Origin: Bondarzewia mesenterica
Taxonomy: Eukaryota > Basidiomycota > Agaricomycetes > Russulales > Bondarzewiaceae
Assembly: GCA_004802705.1 (NCBI GenBank)
Contig: SGPL01000817.1
Span: 1-10,990, forward strand
Direction of reading: 5' to 3'
Length of the DNA stretch: 10,990 bases
Made by a program: the position numbers and the translations under genes. How positions within the stretch are numbered: the first letter of the stretch is position 1; each line of letters opens with the position of its first letter. This document shows positions 1 to 10,990 of this stretch, one piece after another. The notes under the pieces are model-generated. The model searched no databases. It had not been told where the DNA came from and was given only the letters and a program-made list of their open reading frames with translations.

Positions 1-1
1 C

Positions 2-1763
2 GCGCCTTGTGAAGGTGCGTGCGTGCTCGGCATCAACGAGCAGCCCGTCGGTATCAAGAGCATTGAGTGCGCCATCATTGACAAGGTATATCTGGCATCA
101 TGACTTCGCTATCACCCAAATACTGACGTCGCCATGCAAAGGGCTTCGAGATGGGATGGATGGCTCCCAAGCCGCCAACCTTCAGCACTGGCAAGAGCGT
201 TGCGGTCATCGGCGCGGGCCCTGCAGGATTGTCCTGCGCTGATCAGTTGAACAAGGCCGGATACAAGGTCACTGTCTACGATCGGAACGATCGCCTAGGA
301 GGATTACTCATGTACGGCATTCCGAAGTACGTGTGATTGTCCTTCATCTGCGGGAAAACATGTACTCAAAGAGTTCACGATCAGCATGAAACTCGACAAA
401 TCGGTTGTCCAACGCCGCCTTGACCTCATGGCTGCCGAGGGTGTGGTATGTTTTAGCCATCAATGTTATTGTTGCTGCTCCTCAAATCATCTTTGAACAG
501 AGGTTTGTCCCGAACGCACATGTCGGGGTTGATGTCGACATCGAGGACATCCGGGTCGAGAACGATGCACTAGTCCTGTGTACGGGTGCAACTTGGCCTC
601 GCGATCTTAAGATCCCCGGACGCGACGCTGATGGCATCCACTTTGCCATGGAGTTCCTCCAGGTATGTTCACGTCTGTTTCCACTGTCGGCTTCGGTTCT
701 GAGCTCACATTCTAAACCAAAGTTGAACACCGCATCACTTCTTGACTCTGAGCTTCAGAATGGCAACTACATCAGTGCGAAGGGCAAGGATGTCATCGTC
801 ATTGGTGGAGGCGATACCGGTAACGACTGTATCGGTACTGCTATGCGTCATGGTGCGAAGTCCGTCACGAACTTCGAGCTTCTCCCCAAGCCTCCCGTGT
901 CGCGGGGTAGGGACAACCCATGGCCTCAATGGCCAAGGTAGGGCAGCTATTGTGTTGAGATTCGTCTTAAACACTGACATCGGATTCATTAGGGTCTTCC
1001 GCACTGACTACGGTCATACCGAGGTTGCTGCACACTTCGGCGATGGTACGTCTTTTCCTTATCTGCGCTGCATTCGCTTACTCATCTACTGTTCTCGGTA
1101 GATCCTCGAGAGTACTGCATCTCGACTAAGGAGTTTGTTCTGGGCGAAGATGGCAAGCTCAAGGGCTTGAACACAGGTAAGTCTTAACATGATCCTTAAC
1201 TAACGATAAGATTGATGTCATCGCGTATCTATATAGTCCGTGTGGAGTGGACCAAGGACAGCGGTGGTCGCTGGAAGATGGAGGAGGTCCCCGGCTCCGA
1301 GAAGTTCTTCCCTGCGCAACTCGTATTCCTCGCGCTCGGTTTCCTCGGGCCACAGCCTGATGCAATCAAGGCTCTCAACGTCAAGCAGGACGCGCGCTCG
1401 AACATCCAGACGCCTGCCAAGAAGTACTCCACCAACATCGAGGGAGTCTTTGCTGCTGGTGACTGTCGGCGCGGCCAATCTTTGATCGTCTGGGGTATCA
1501 AGTGAGTTTTACCTGGAGACTATTTCGACAGGTTCTCGTTTACTCATCTTCGTACTACAGCGAGGGGCGCGGTGCCGCTGCCGAAGTTGACGCCTGGCTC
1601 GTGGGGAACACCAGGCTCCCCAGTGCCGGAGGTATCAAGACGAGGGTGAGTATCTTGCATGCTGACCCGTACCGGTGCACACATCTCACGCCACGTCTTG
1701 TGACAGGTCTTCGTGCCTCCTCCGACCAAGGTCGCCGCGCAGGCTCTCCTCGTCGAGGCTTGA
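2..1763 (+). CDS. Glutamate synthase (NADH-type GOGAT), C-terminal part, 5' end outside window
   Basis: The fragment encodes 413 residues of the beta-subunit-like (GltD) part of fungal glutamate synthase, the enzyme that makes two glutamates from glutamine and 2-oxoglutarate using NAD(P)H. I read ten exons: 2-85, 142-326, 385-445, 501-662, 723-937, 993-1045, 1102-1176, 1237-1501, 1561-1645 and 1707-1763, all with GT-AG introns of 55-61 nt and an open frame throughout (TGA at 1761-1763). It begins inside the iron-sulfur-linked cysteine motif [10 protein letters not shown]. Then come the FAD-binding GAGPAGL in exon 2, the second dinucleotide fold [10 protein letters not shown] in exon 5, and the closing FAD motif [13 protein letters not shown] followed by WGINEGRGAA across exons 8-9. 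The split codons at 326/385 (Asn of GIPNMKLD) and 1501/1561 (Asn of GINEG) confirm those junctions. The amidotransferase and FMN domains lie to the left. NADH rather than NADPH use is inferred from fungal family members, not seen. Confidence 0.97.
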
Positions 1764-2410
1764 ATACCCCACCACAAAAGGGATGATCTACGCTATTTGG
1801 TTTAATTTCTTGATGACCTCGGTTTTACGATTATGTATTTTCAAGGAGCGGGATTGTGCTTAGGATTTCCTTTGAGAGCAAGTCGTTGAGTTTTGCATGT
1901 ATTAATGGTTGTTGTCCTCAATATGTTTGTTTCCGACTTTGTGTTTGTACTATCTAGGAGCGACCATGTAGACTGCACGATCATATCATCCACTCAGTGT
2001 ATTTTTTTACGCGTGAATAAGAGTAGGAGAAACTGTTGTAACGCGCAAACGGCATTTCAGCGACCACCTTGACCCTCCTCCTGCTTGCCATCGCCGCATT
2101 GGACGTCTGGCATACCGCACTTTGCATTTCATAATGCGCGAAAGTTGGGCTCGAATTGTAAAACGCATGAATCGTATAAGTGGCAAAACCGACGAATGAT
2201 AGTATGTATTATTTAGTGCAGATCCGTGTAGTTCCAACCTAAAATACCAAATACCATATGTACACACAGAAGAAGGCCCCAGACCACCGAGCGGCTGGCA
2301 GGACCTCTCGATTAGCAACTCAAAGTATCCCAAAAACTTTGATATGAGCGCGACGCAAGAAAGAAAGAAAGAAACCGATCAGAACGACGAGCCCACCCTC
2401 ACGCACAAGT
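1764..2410. other. Convergent intergenic region (3' flanks)
   Basis: This 647-nt stretch separates the stop codons of glutamate synthase and the racemase-like gene, so it holds the 3' untranslated regions of both. It is AT-richer than the coding DNA on its left half. An AATAAG-like A-rich element sits near 2024-2030 and a (GAAA) run of about four units lies at 2357-2373. I found no conserved protein, tRNA or other RNA gene. The longest open frame (2007-2333, minus strand) shows no family motif and has no bias like that of the neighbouring exons. Confidence 0.6.
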
Positions 2411-4254
2411 TTACAGCTTGGCCCTGAACGCTCTCGCGCCCGCGCTTGCCCCCGACCTCACACCTGAACCAGGATCCTCCTCTTCAACGTTGACGACGCC
2501 CTCCCGGACGAGCCGCTCGATCTCTGTGCGCGCGAGCCCGCACTCGCGCAGGATCTCGGTGGTGTGTTGGCCTGCGCGGAGGAGCTCGAGGCGGCCGATC
2601 GATGCGCTGTGCGGCGTGCGGCGAGAGGCTGGGCGCAGGGAGCGGGATTGGGGACGCGGGCTGGGGAGAGGATGTAAGAGATAGGGATAGGGATTTGGCG
2701 CTCAAGTCGGCGGCTTCGGTGGGGGTTAACACGGGAGTGAGGCACGCGTCTGCACCTGTACATATCAGAAAAGTGACGGGGAAAAGGGGGGTATGAGTGA
2801 GGGCTTCGTCACAAGGCAGACAGAGGGGAAGATAGGGGATAGCAGATAGGAGACGAACCGTGAAAGACACTCGTCCATTCGTCCCTCGTCAGGAGTCTAA
2901 ACCCGTGCTCGAGAAACGAGCGCAGTTTGGCCCAGTCCTCCTTACGCGCCTGCACTCCCACGTCAGGAATCCAGCGTGCGGCAGCGAGCCACGCCTCGGG
3001 GAGGGCGTGGAGAAAGCGGGTGAGGAATACCTGGAAGAATCGAGGCTCGAGCGCGCCGAGCGCGACGTGCTGCCCGTCCGCGCACGTGTATACCGAATAG
3101 AACGGCGCGCCGCCGTCGAGGACATTGGACTGTCGAGGGGAGGCGGGGTTGGCGAACAGGGGGGTGCGCAGGTGGGCGTGGATGAAGGGGAAGGTAGAGA
3201 GGTAGCGCGTGCCGGAGACCTGGGAGAACGATGATGGGGCATTGTTTGTTGAGTGTTTCAACACTTGTCTCTTATTTCCAAATCAAAGAAAAAAGGGGGG
3301 TAAGACGTACCATGTCGGTGTCTACGACCTGGCCTCGACCGCTGCGGGTGCGCTCAAAGAGCGCGAGCAGGATGCCAAGGGCGCAAGTTAGCCCTCCGCC
3401 GGCGAAGTCGCCTAAAATGTTGAGGGGGAATGTCGGTTTTTCGGGTGTACCGGGGAGGAGCTGACAAACACCGTGATGAATATCAGAAGAAATGTTTTTG
3501 GGATGATTTCAACAGGGCTTTTTTTTTTTTCATAAACAATAGCGGCCGTGTTATGAACGCACCGAAAGTACACCACTGAGGGCTAGATAGTTGAGATCGT
3601 GGCCTGCTAGATGGTCAAAGTCTGAAGCTATTCATTGATGTATGATGGTCCATCACCTGCCATATCCTTGTGTGGACCTAAGGATAAAGACCTAAATCGT
3701 ATGCTATGGGGATGAATTCCAGCCTAGATTACTCACCATCCCTGCGATACCTGACGATTTTGATGACGAAAACGTCAGTGTCCCGTTCAACGGACACACG
3801 GCAGCCACTTACCCAGCGATCCTTGCATATACAAGCCTTTCGTTTTGACCGTCTCTTTTGTTCTCATCCCCGAACCACACACACCTCGGGCCCTAAGCCC
3901 ATCTTCTCCAAAATACCCGGCCTGAATGGGTCAATCAGTACATCAGCGTCGCGAATGAGCCTGCGGACGACGTCGACGCCCTTCGGGCTCTTCAGGTCGA
4001 CCGCAATAGAGCGCTTGTTGCGACAGAGAAGGTCGGGGGTGGGGGAGTCGTGAAATTGGTTGGGCGGCCGGTCGATGCGGGTGACCGAGGCGCCGAAGTC
4101 GGAGAGGATGAGGCCTGCGAAAGGCACGGGTGCGAGCCCTGCGAACTAAGAAGCCGGCACGATCAACGCTTCAGTCAGAATTTCAGGGAAGGAGATGTAC
4201 TTCGATGACTTTTATGCCCGAGAGCGGGCCCACGTTACTAGTCTGGTCAGTCAT
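2411..4254 (-). CDS. Alpha-methylacyl-CoA racemase-like CoA-transferase family III (CaiB/BaiF), peroxisomal; two frame breaks
   Basis: Members epimerise 2-methylacyl-CoA esters before peroxisomal beta-oxidation. I read seven exons, in transcript order: 4254-4201, 4145-3813, 3750-3737, 3621-3563, 3460-3311, 3219-2859 and 2755-2411, all with GT-AG introns. The start is the ATG at 4254, giving MTDQTSNVGPL and then the family N-terminus VIEFAGLAPVPFAG, with the intron inside this motif. The three residues matching the catalytic His, Asp and Glu of mycobacterial racemase are present: AGHDLNY (His codon 3601-3599), LGDFAGGG (Asp 3409-3407) and GALEP (Glu 3048-3046). Family landmarks NVLDGGAPFY and AGQHTTEILRECG are also clear. 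The protein ends AKL, a type 1 peroxisomal signal. Length is about 437 residues, longer than the roughly 380 of animal enzymes, mainly through the Pro/Ser-rich C-terminal segment. The frame must slip by one base twice, near 3875-3884 and between 2620 and 2702. Activity as a racemase rather than a CoA-transferase is inferred. Confidence 0.92.
2620..2702 (-). other. Frame break in last exon of racemase-like gene
   Basis: The exon enters in one frame (GADACLTPVLTPTEAADL) and leaves in the next one (RRTPHSASIGRLELLRAGQH to AKL). Both halves match the family, so the frame changes in between. The new frame has a TGA at about 2702-2704, so the slip lies at or 3' of it. Removing one A from the AAA run (2694-2696 on the plus strand as TTT) gives a smooth DLSANPYPYLLHPLPSPRP join. 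No strong intron fits. A 70-nt intron at 2661-2730 would restore frame and has a good branch and acceptor, but its donor is a weak GTTAAC and it would delete the conserved PVLTPTEAA. Confidence 0.7.
3737..3750 (-). other. 14-nt microexon of the racemase-like gene
   Basis: Flanked by introns 3751-3812 and 3622-3736, this exon supplies four residues and parts of two split codons (G-YRRD-D). It sits between YARIAG and the catalytic AGHDLNY motif. Its acceptor (TCGTCAG) and donor (GTGAGT) are good, and leaving it out puts a stop just downstream, so it is needed to keep frame. The spacing from the glycine to AGHD then matches the family. Confidence 0.75.
3875..3884 (-). other. Frame break at a GT repeat in exon 2 of racemase-like gene
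   Basis: Exon 2 reads KMGLGPE up to 3885, then runs into GTGTGTGTGG and would stop within eight codons. The family sequence resumes in the next frame as FGDENKRDG and then NERLVYARIAG. Taking out one base here, adding one GT unit or removing two GT units each restores the frame without loss. An intron is unlikely because only about 20-50 nt separate the two coding parts. Confidence 0.75.
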
Positions 4255-4364
4255 ATGGTGCCCTGGGGAGGTTAGAAGAAAATAGAGTAGAGGGGGGATG
4301 GGCTTCGAGGGACGGTGAGGGAGGGGGCACAGTGAGCGTCTTATATCGGGGCATGAGGATGAAA

Positions 4365-4372
4365 TATTTATA
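4365..4372 (-). promoter_or_regulatory. TATA-like box for the racemase-like gene
   Basis: On the minus strand this reads TATAAATA, inside a very AT-rich patch (4361-4385) of otherwise GC-rich DNA. It lies about 110 nt upstream of the ATG at 4254, which would leave a 5' leader of about 80 nt. The role is inferred from position and sequence only. Confidence 0.4.
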
Positions 4373-4631
4373 TTTATTATGAAAAGGAATGTGGGGGAAT
4401 ATTACCGTCCCAGGAGAGATGCAGCTGAACTGGACCGCGACGCGTCGTGTCAGCGGTTCCGTTCAGCACAAACACGTGTCTGCAAGCCCGACTCGCCTCG
4501 GACATTCACGACATCGCGCGCCTGCAATGCTCCTCCCCTCAAGCTCCTCGTCGCCCTCTTCTAACTATATCTATCTCTATTCAACTTCAATAAGACTGCT
4601 GTCCGACATGCTCACCTGTCGTTTTGTTGTA

Positions 4632-4643
4632 CGGCGTACGCCG
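4632..4643. promoter_or_regulatory. Palindrome CGGCGTACGCCG, possible Zn2Cys6 factor site
   Basis: A perfect 12-bp palindrome with the CGG-N6-CCG layout bound by some fungal Zn2Cys6 regulators (the Ppr1/UaY class is known to use CGG-N6-CCG). It sits about 317 nt upstream of the GH5 start and 378 nt upstream of the racemase-like start. A single match in GC-rich DNA could be chance. Confidence 0.25.
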
Positions 4644-4869
4644 CGAGGCCGGCCACGCTGCTCGGAAGCTATCTGACCCCAGTTGGGTCCTCCTTTGGCA
4701 CTTTCCGAGTAACTTCTTTTGAGTTGCTCAGGCTCTGGACCAGATTTAAATACGACTTCGAGATTGACGATGCGGCCAGGGGTAAGTAAACACGCGGCTG
4801 GACTCGAAAGCTTGGGAGAAAACCAAGTCTCGGAAGAGTTGCAGGTAGCTCTTTGTCTTTCGGAGATTT

Positions 4870-4875
4870 TATAAG
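4870..4875 (+). promoter_or_regulatory. TATA-like box for the GH5 gene
   Basis: TATAAG preceded by TTT, 90 nt upstream of the ATG at 4960. The spacing suits a transcription start near 4900 and a short leader. Assigned by sequence and position only. Confidence 0.4.
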
Positions 4876-4882
4876 TGCTGCA

Positions 4883-4890
4883 TGACGTCA
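4883..4890. promoter_or_regulatory. CRE/bZIP octamer TGACGTCA
   Basis: A perfect TGACGTCA, the full palindromic site of ATF/CREB-type bZIP factors, which in fungi include stress regulators. It lies 7 nt downstream of the TATA-like box and 69 nt upstream of the GH5 start, so it overlaps the expected core promoter. Binding is inferred. Confidence 0.4.
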
Positions 4891-4959
4891 TCCACACCTA
4901 CTTGAACCTTGGAAAGATCAAATTCATTGCCCACTAACTAACTCACTGATAGCCATCCC

Positions 4960-7014
4960 ATGGACAAAGTCAAGTCTTTTCTTCACAAGCATGCACATCC
5001 CTCTCGTCCCCCTCAATCCAACCAACCTCCTCCTCCTCCGGCCCCGTCTTCTTTAACGCAGGGGTTTCCTAACGACCAGGATCTTTATCGGTACCGCAAA
5101 CAGAGGGGTGTAAACCTCGGTTTGATTCGTACTCAATTTCGCGTGTCGACCGATACTCATTCCCATGTTCTCTTCATTCACAACCAGGATCATGGTTCGT
5201 TCTCGAACGATGGATTGCCGACGGACCTTATTGCTTCGCGGCGCAGCCCGGACAAAGTGACCACGATGTCGCAAAGGGCTCGTCCGCCGAGAAGGTCCTA
5301 GAGCATCACTGGGACAGCTGGTTCACTGAAGACGACTGGAAATGGATATCGGAAAGAGGCCTCAACACCGTCCGAATCCCTGTGGGCAGCCGCTTCTTCT
5401 TCTACTTACTCGCTGGACTTCCAGTAGTCAGACTCTTCTGATATGCGGTGACTGACTCGGCCGCGTCGTCCAGATTGGTTTTTACCATTTGTGTGGCGCA
5501 GATCCCTCGGTGCTTGTTGGCACCGACTTTGCGGAACACTACAGCGTCTTTCGGGGCGCGTGGGTGAGGATCACCAATGCAATTACGACAGCGCACCGCT
5601 ATGGCATCGGTGTCCTTATCGGTCCGTCTTCTTCCCTTTCCATTTTTACTCCGTCTTCGCCGTCTTCCCCTTTGCGTGTGGTGTTGTTGTCGCGTTTCGA
5701 AAAAAAGCCTGACTATTCCTTGCGCATTTACAGATCTCCATGCCGCTCCAGGCAAGCAGAATGCGGATGCACATTCTGGCACATCCTCCTCCGATATCGC
5801 GTTCTACACCGCGTCGAACATGTCACGGACAACTCAGATTCTCCTCTCCCTTCTGACCCACCTCACCACGTTCACCCGCACGCACGACCCGCCCCTGCCC
5901 AACCTCGTCGGGATCGAACTCCTCAACGAGCCGAACCCACCGGGGGGCGACCATACGGCGCTCAAGAAATGGTACAAAATGACCATCGCAGCGCTCCAGA
6001 CCGTCGACCCCACTCTCCCGCTCTACATCGGCGACTCCTGGCGCACACAAGAGTACGCCGAATTCATCGGCTCCCTCGAACCCGCCACCCCCGCCTTCCT
6101 CGTGCTCGACCACCACCTCTACCGCTGCTTCACCCAACAGGACGCTGCGACCCCCGCAGCACAACACGCACAAGCCTTACGTTCGGCTTCGCCCTTCGGT
6201 GGCGCCCCCGGCACGCTCGCATCTGCGGGCGGGGGTCTCGTCGTCGGCGAGTGGTCCGGCGCGCTGAACCCTGGCTCGCTCCATGGCGTGCACGACGAGG
6301 ACGCGGAAAAACGCGCGTTCGTCGATGCGCAGATGGACGTGTTCGAGCGCGAGTGTGCCGGTTGGTTTTGGTGGACGTTCAAGAAGCAACATGGCGGTGA
6401 TTCGGGGTGGGCGATGCGTGATGCCGTCGCGCGCGGGGTGTTCCCTGGTTGGGTTAGTGTCAAGGTCCGTGCGGGGACGAATCTCAATGACGATGGTGGG
6501 CGAGAGGCGAGGCGGGATCACGCGCGGGACGGCGCGCTCGGTGCGTTTTTCTTTTCCCCGTTCTTCTCGACCATCTGTGCCGTGGACAAGACCTGCTTGA
6601 CATTGGTTTTCTTTTTCTTTCCTTGGTTTTGGCTCGTACATCAGGCGCACACAGCGGCTGGTGGTCGCAGTACCCTGGACACTACCAACACTGGCGCTTC
6701 GGTGAGGGATTCGTGCGCGGGTGGGACGATGCATACACTTTTTTCTCTTCTACGGGGACCGCGACTGCGGGGGGTGTTGTGTCCGAGATTGGGTTCAAGG
6801 GCGCGTGGGCGAAGCGCCGCGCCGCGGAGCATGTGCGCGAGCGGGGCGAGGGGAACATATGGGAGTTTGGTGAGTTATGTTTTTCTTCATCCTTTTCGGG
6901 TTGTCCGTGTTGAGTAGAGGTGCTGACGAGGGACTATTCCGCGTAGAACATGGAATCGCGCAGGGAATCGACGTGGCCAGAGCGGACTTTGTTCAGAACT
7001 ATTGTTCAGGGTGA
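4960..7014 (+). CDS. Glycoside hydrolase family 5, YBR056W-type putative glucan beta-glucosidase, intracellular
   Basis: The product is a 533-residue retaining glycosidase of family 5, related to exo-1,3-beta-glucanases and most like the yeast YBR056W group. Six exons: 4960-5119, 5188-5381, 5474-5621, 5734-6540, 6645-6869 and 6947-7014, open throughout, with GT-AG introns of 68-112 nt. The start gives MDKVKSFLHKHAH, then a proline-rich linker (residues about 20-35) and the group's entry motif RYRKQRGVNLGSWFVLERWI. Later motifs are TVRIPIGFYHLCG, VLIDLHAAPGKQN, IELLNEPNPP (acid/base Glu233), DHHLYRCF, VVGEWSGALNP (nucleophile Glu340) and WFWWTFK. The C-terminal part has WWSQYPGHYQHWRFGEGFVR, FKGAWAKRRAAEHV and a final EFEHGIAQGIDVARADF. 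Several codons are split by introns, such as Gly of VNLGSW and Asp of IDLHAA, which supports the junctions. There is no signal peptide or membrane segment, so it probably acts in the cytoplasm. The natural substrate (glucan, steryl or lipid glucoside) cannot be told from sequence. Confidence 0.95.
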
Positions 7015-7327
7015 TCGACCGTTGTGCTTCCCGTACTCGGTGACCCAGACCGTAGGAGCTTTCTTGTCTTCTCGCGCAGATGTACGGTATACGTTGTATG
7101 CCGATATGAGCTTAACTCGATATGTGCATAGATGTTTGTGTTGACGGCACGGGAACCTACGGGGTGCTAAATTTCAAACAGACGAGCAATTTACTAATTC
7201 AACACATGACAATTCCCTACAAGATACCCACTGGTAACTGTACACGATAGGCGGCACAAAATCAATAGTCATACATGCATCAAAATATCACAAACCGAAG
7301 CTAGTCCACCCTCACGGAATCAATACC
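7015..7327. other. Convergent intergenic region between GH5 and SelO
   Basis: This 313-nt stretch separates the TGA of the GH5 gene (7012-7014) from the TGA of SelO (7328-7330, minus strand). It is AT-richer than the flanking exons and should hold both 3' untranslated regions. I see no gene, RNA or repeat in it. Confidence 0.6.
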
Positions 7328-10009
<2,682 letters not shown>

Positions 10010-10033
10010 TGTTCGGAGTGCTCTCAATCTCAT

Positions 10034-10990
10034 CCAGGTTGTTAGCTGTCTGAATGTCAGCAAAGGAGATTCATCATCGCTGGCGACGATGAGCACAACA
10101 TAGCTCCATGAGCGCCGTGTCGCTGGGTCTACTGCTGACAAACAACTAGCATCCGTCACTTGCCACTTTGCTACTACGCCGACTCCGCTTTGCGAATTTG
10201 AGTAGTTTGTTTGTTCATCATCAATTTCGGAAGCTTACCAATTTGTTCATGCGTATCAGCCATCACAGCCATCATGCATCAGAGCTCGCTCACCGGACAC
10301 TGTATTGGCACGGACCTTTTCCTTCATACCTCAGTCGTTTAGCTACTGGCCTCGAGAAATTCAGGGCAACCGTAAACTTGTAGCCGTGACACTTCAATGG
10401 CTATTGAAGGCATTCAAGTTTCTTCAAGCTGTTGGTCGGTCGACTACAATGATCACTTGTAAGCTCTTGTAAGGACGACTCGTGACATCATGGTCGTGAA
10501 TTTTCTTCCAATTCCGCTGACGCTACGACCAGAGCCGGCAGTAGAAACTCCGAGTGGATCTGGGTCTGCGTCCACATCCAGCTGCCACATGAACTCACCG
10601 GCACCCCTTGACTGGCCCACACTTGAGCAAAGCGGAGCAATAGGTTGGATGCTCTGGCAAATCCTTCTTGGTGAGTGAGTCGACGTTTATGGAGTTCTTC
10701 CGGAGGAGGCACGTTTAATCTTCAAAAGGCAAGTTGTAGATGATTCCTTCAACCTACATACGTGCCTCTGATTATTAGGCAGTGGGCACGCTCAACCTTT
10801 GCCATAACTCGAGGGCCATGCTCCACGAAATCAGGTCCGAATTCGACAAATATATATGACCAAGTCGCGGATTGCTTGAGATTGGTATTAATAAGTAGTA
10901 CCATGTACTTACCAAGCTGACTTGGCGACATGCAATTCGAACATCTTCGTATAAAAAGGACAAATTGCAGAATTTATATTCACTCAATAC
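10034..10990. other. Region with no recognised gene, upstream of SelO
   Basis: This 957-nt stretch follows the SelO start and runs to the window edge. It should hold the SelO promoter and 5' leader in its left part. Open frames of 60-75 codons occur on both strands (for example 10168-10383 plus and 10488-10712 minus) but none shows a family motif. A short inverted repeat CTTCAAT/ATTGAAG lies at 10392-10409. A TATA box near the right edge is listed separately. Confidence 0.5.
10950..10958 (+). promoter_or_regulatory. TATA box TATAAAAAG pointing out of the window
   Basis: A near-consensus TATA box in the last 41 nt. If used, transcription would start at about the window edge, so a plus-strand gene may begin just beyond it, divergent from SelO. 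This rests on the motif alone. Confidence 0.35.

Larger units (their letters stand above)
4255..4959. other. Divergent promoter region between racemase-like and GH5 genes
   Basis: This 705-nt stretch lies between two start codons that face away from each other, so it must carry both promoters. It contains a TATA-like box for each gene, a CRE/bZIP octamer, and a perfect 12-bp palindrome, listed separately. Small open frames here (4379-4676 plus, 4577-4897 minus) show no family motifs and I do not call them genes. Confidence 0.75.

Noticed and set aside
2007..2333. Open frame of 108 codons on the minus strand in the convergent spacer
   Set aside because: No recognisable domain, no splice or start context support, and placed in expected 3' UTR sequence.
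2860..3234. Open frame of 124 codons antisense to the racemase-like gene
   Set aside because: The minus strand here carries the NVLDGGAPFY and GALEP motifs; the plus-strand reading is Gly/Arg/Glu-rich noise.
3519..3530. Run of twelve T as a transcription stop signal or transposon tail
   Set aside because: It lies inside a well-bounded intron of the minus-strand racemase-like gene, with no target-site duplication or element nearby.
2411..4254. Calling the racemase-like gene a pseudogene
   Set aside because: Catalytic residues, splice sites and the PTS1 are intact, and both breaks vanish on removing one base, as in the neighbouring SelO.
4577..4897. Open frame of 106 codons on the minus strand in the divergent promoter region
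   Set aside because: It covers the palindrome, TATA-like box and CRE site and shows no family motif.
5489..6400. Open frame of 303 codons on the plus strand overlapping the GH5 gene
   Set aside because: It is Arg/Pro-rich, typical of an off-frame reading of GC-rich codons, and ignores splice sites that join recognised GH5 motifs.
6177..6734. Open frame of 185 codons antisense to the GH5 gene
   Set aside because: It mirrors the GH5 coding exon, crosses a clear intron and has no family motif.
10392..10409. Inverted repeat CTTCAAT/ATTGAAG as a hairpin or terminator
   Set aside because: A seven-base AT-rich stem in a eukaryotic intergenic region is weak and likely chance.

Overview
The window looks like nuclear DNA of a filamentous basidiomycete, most likely an Agaricomycete. 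Genes are split by many short GT-AG introns (about 50-115 nt, one of 176 nt), exons are GC-rich with G/C-ending codons, and the encoded families are typical of fungi. The lineage is inferred from this architecture, not from a database match.

Layout, left to right. (1) 2-1763, + strand: the last ten exons of glutamate synthase (GOGAT), cut by the window edge. (2) 2411-4254, - strand: an alpha-methylacyl-CoA racemase-like family III CoA-transferase, seven exons, ending in a peroxisomal AKL signal; the reading frame slips twice. (3) 4960-7014, + strand: an intracellular glycoside hydrolase family 5 protein of the YBR056W type, six exons, intact. (4) 7328-10009 (or 10033), - strand: the mitochondrial-type protein adenylyltransferase SelO, eight exons, with one frame slip and one ambiguous base that also breaks frame. 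(5) 10034-10990: no recognisable gene; a TATA box near the right edge points out of the window.

Gene pairs 1/2 and 3/4 converge on shared 3' regions (about 650 and 310 nt). Genes 2 and 3 diverge from a 705-nt shared promoter region that has a TATA-like box for each side, a perfect CRE/bZIP octamer and a palindrome of the CGG-N6-CCG type. The four genes belong to nitrogen assimilation, peroxisomal branched acyl-CoA metabolism, glucoside hydrolysis and mitochondrial redox-linked AMPylation. I see no pathway link between them and no sign of a mobile element, cluster or novel defence-like system; this is ordinary core fungal gene content.

The most notable observations are four frame breaks, each repaired by removing one base (one of them is the only N), which suggests insertion errors in the assembly rather than two pseudogenes; a SelO C-terminus with Cys where animal SelO carries selenocysteine; two microexons of 14 and 17 nt; and a minisatellite inside a SelO intron.
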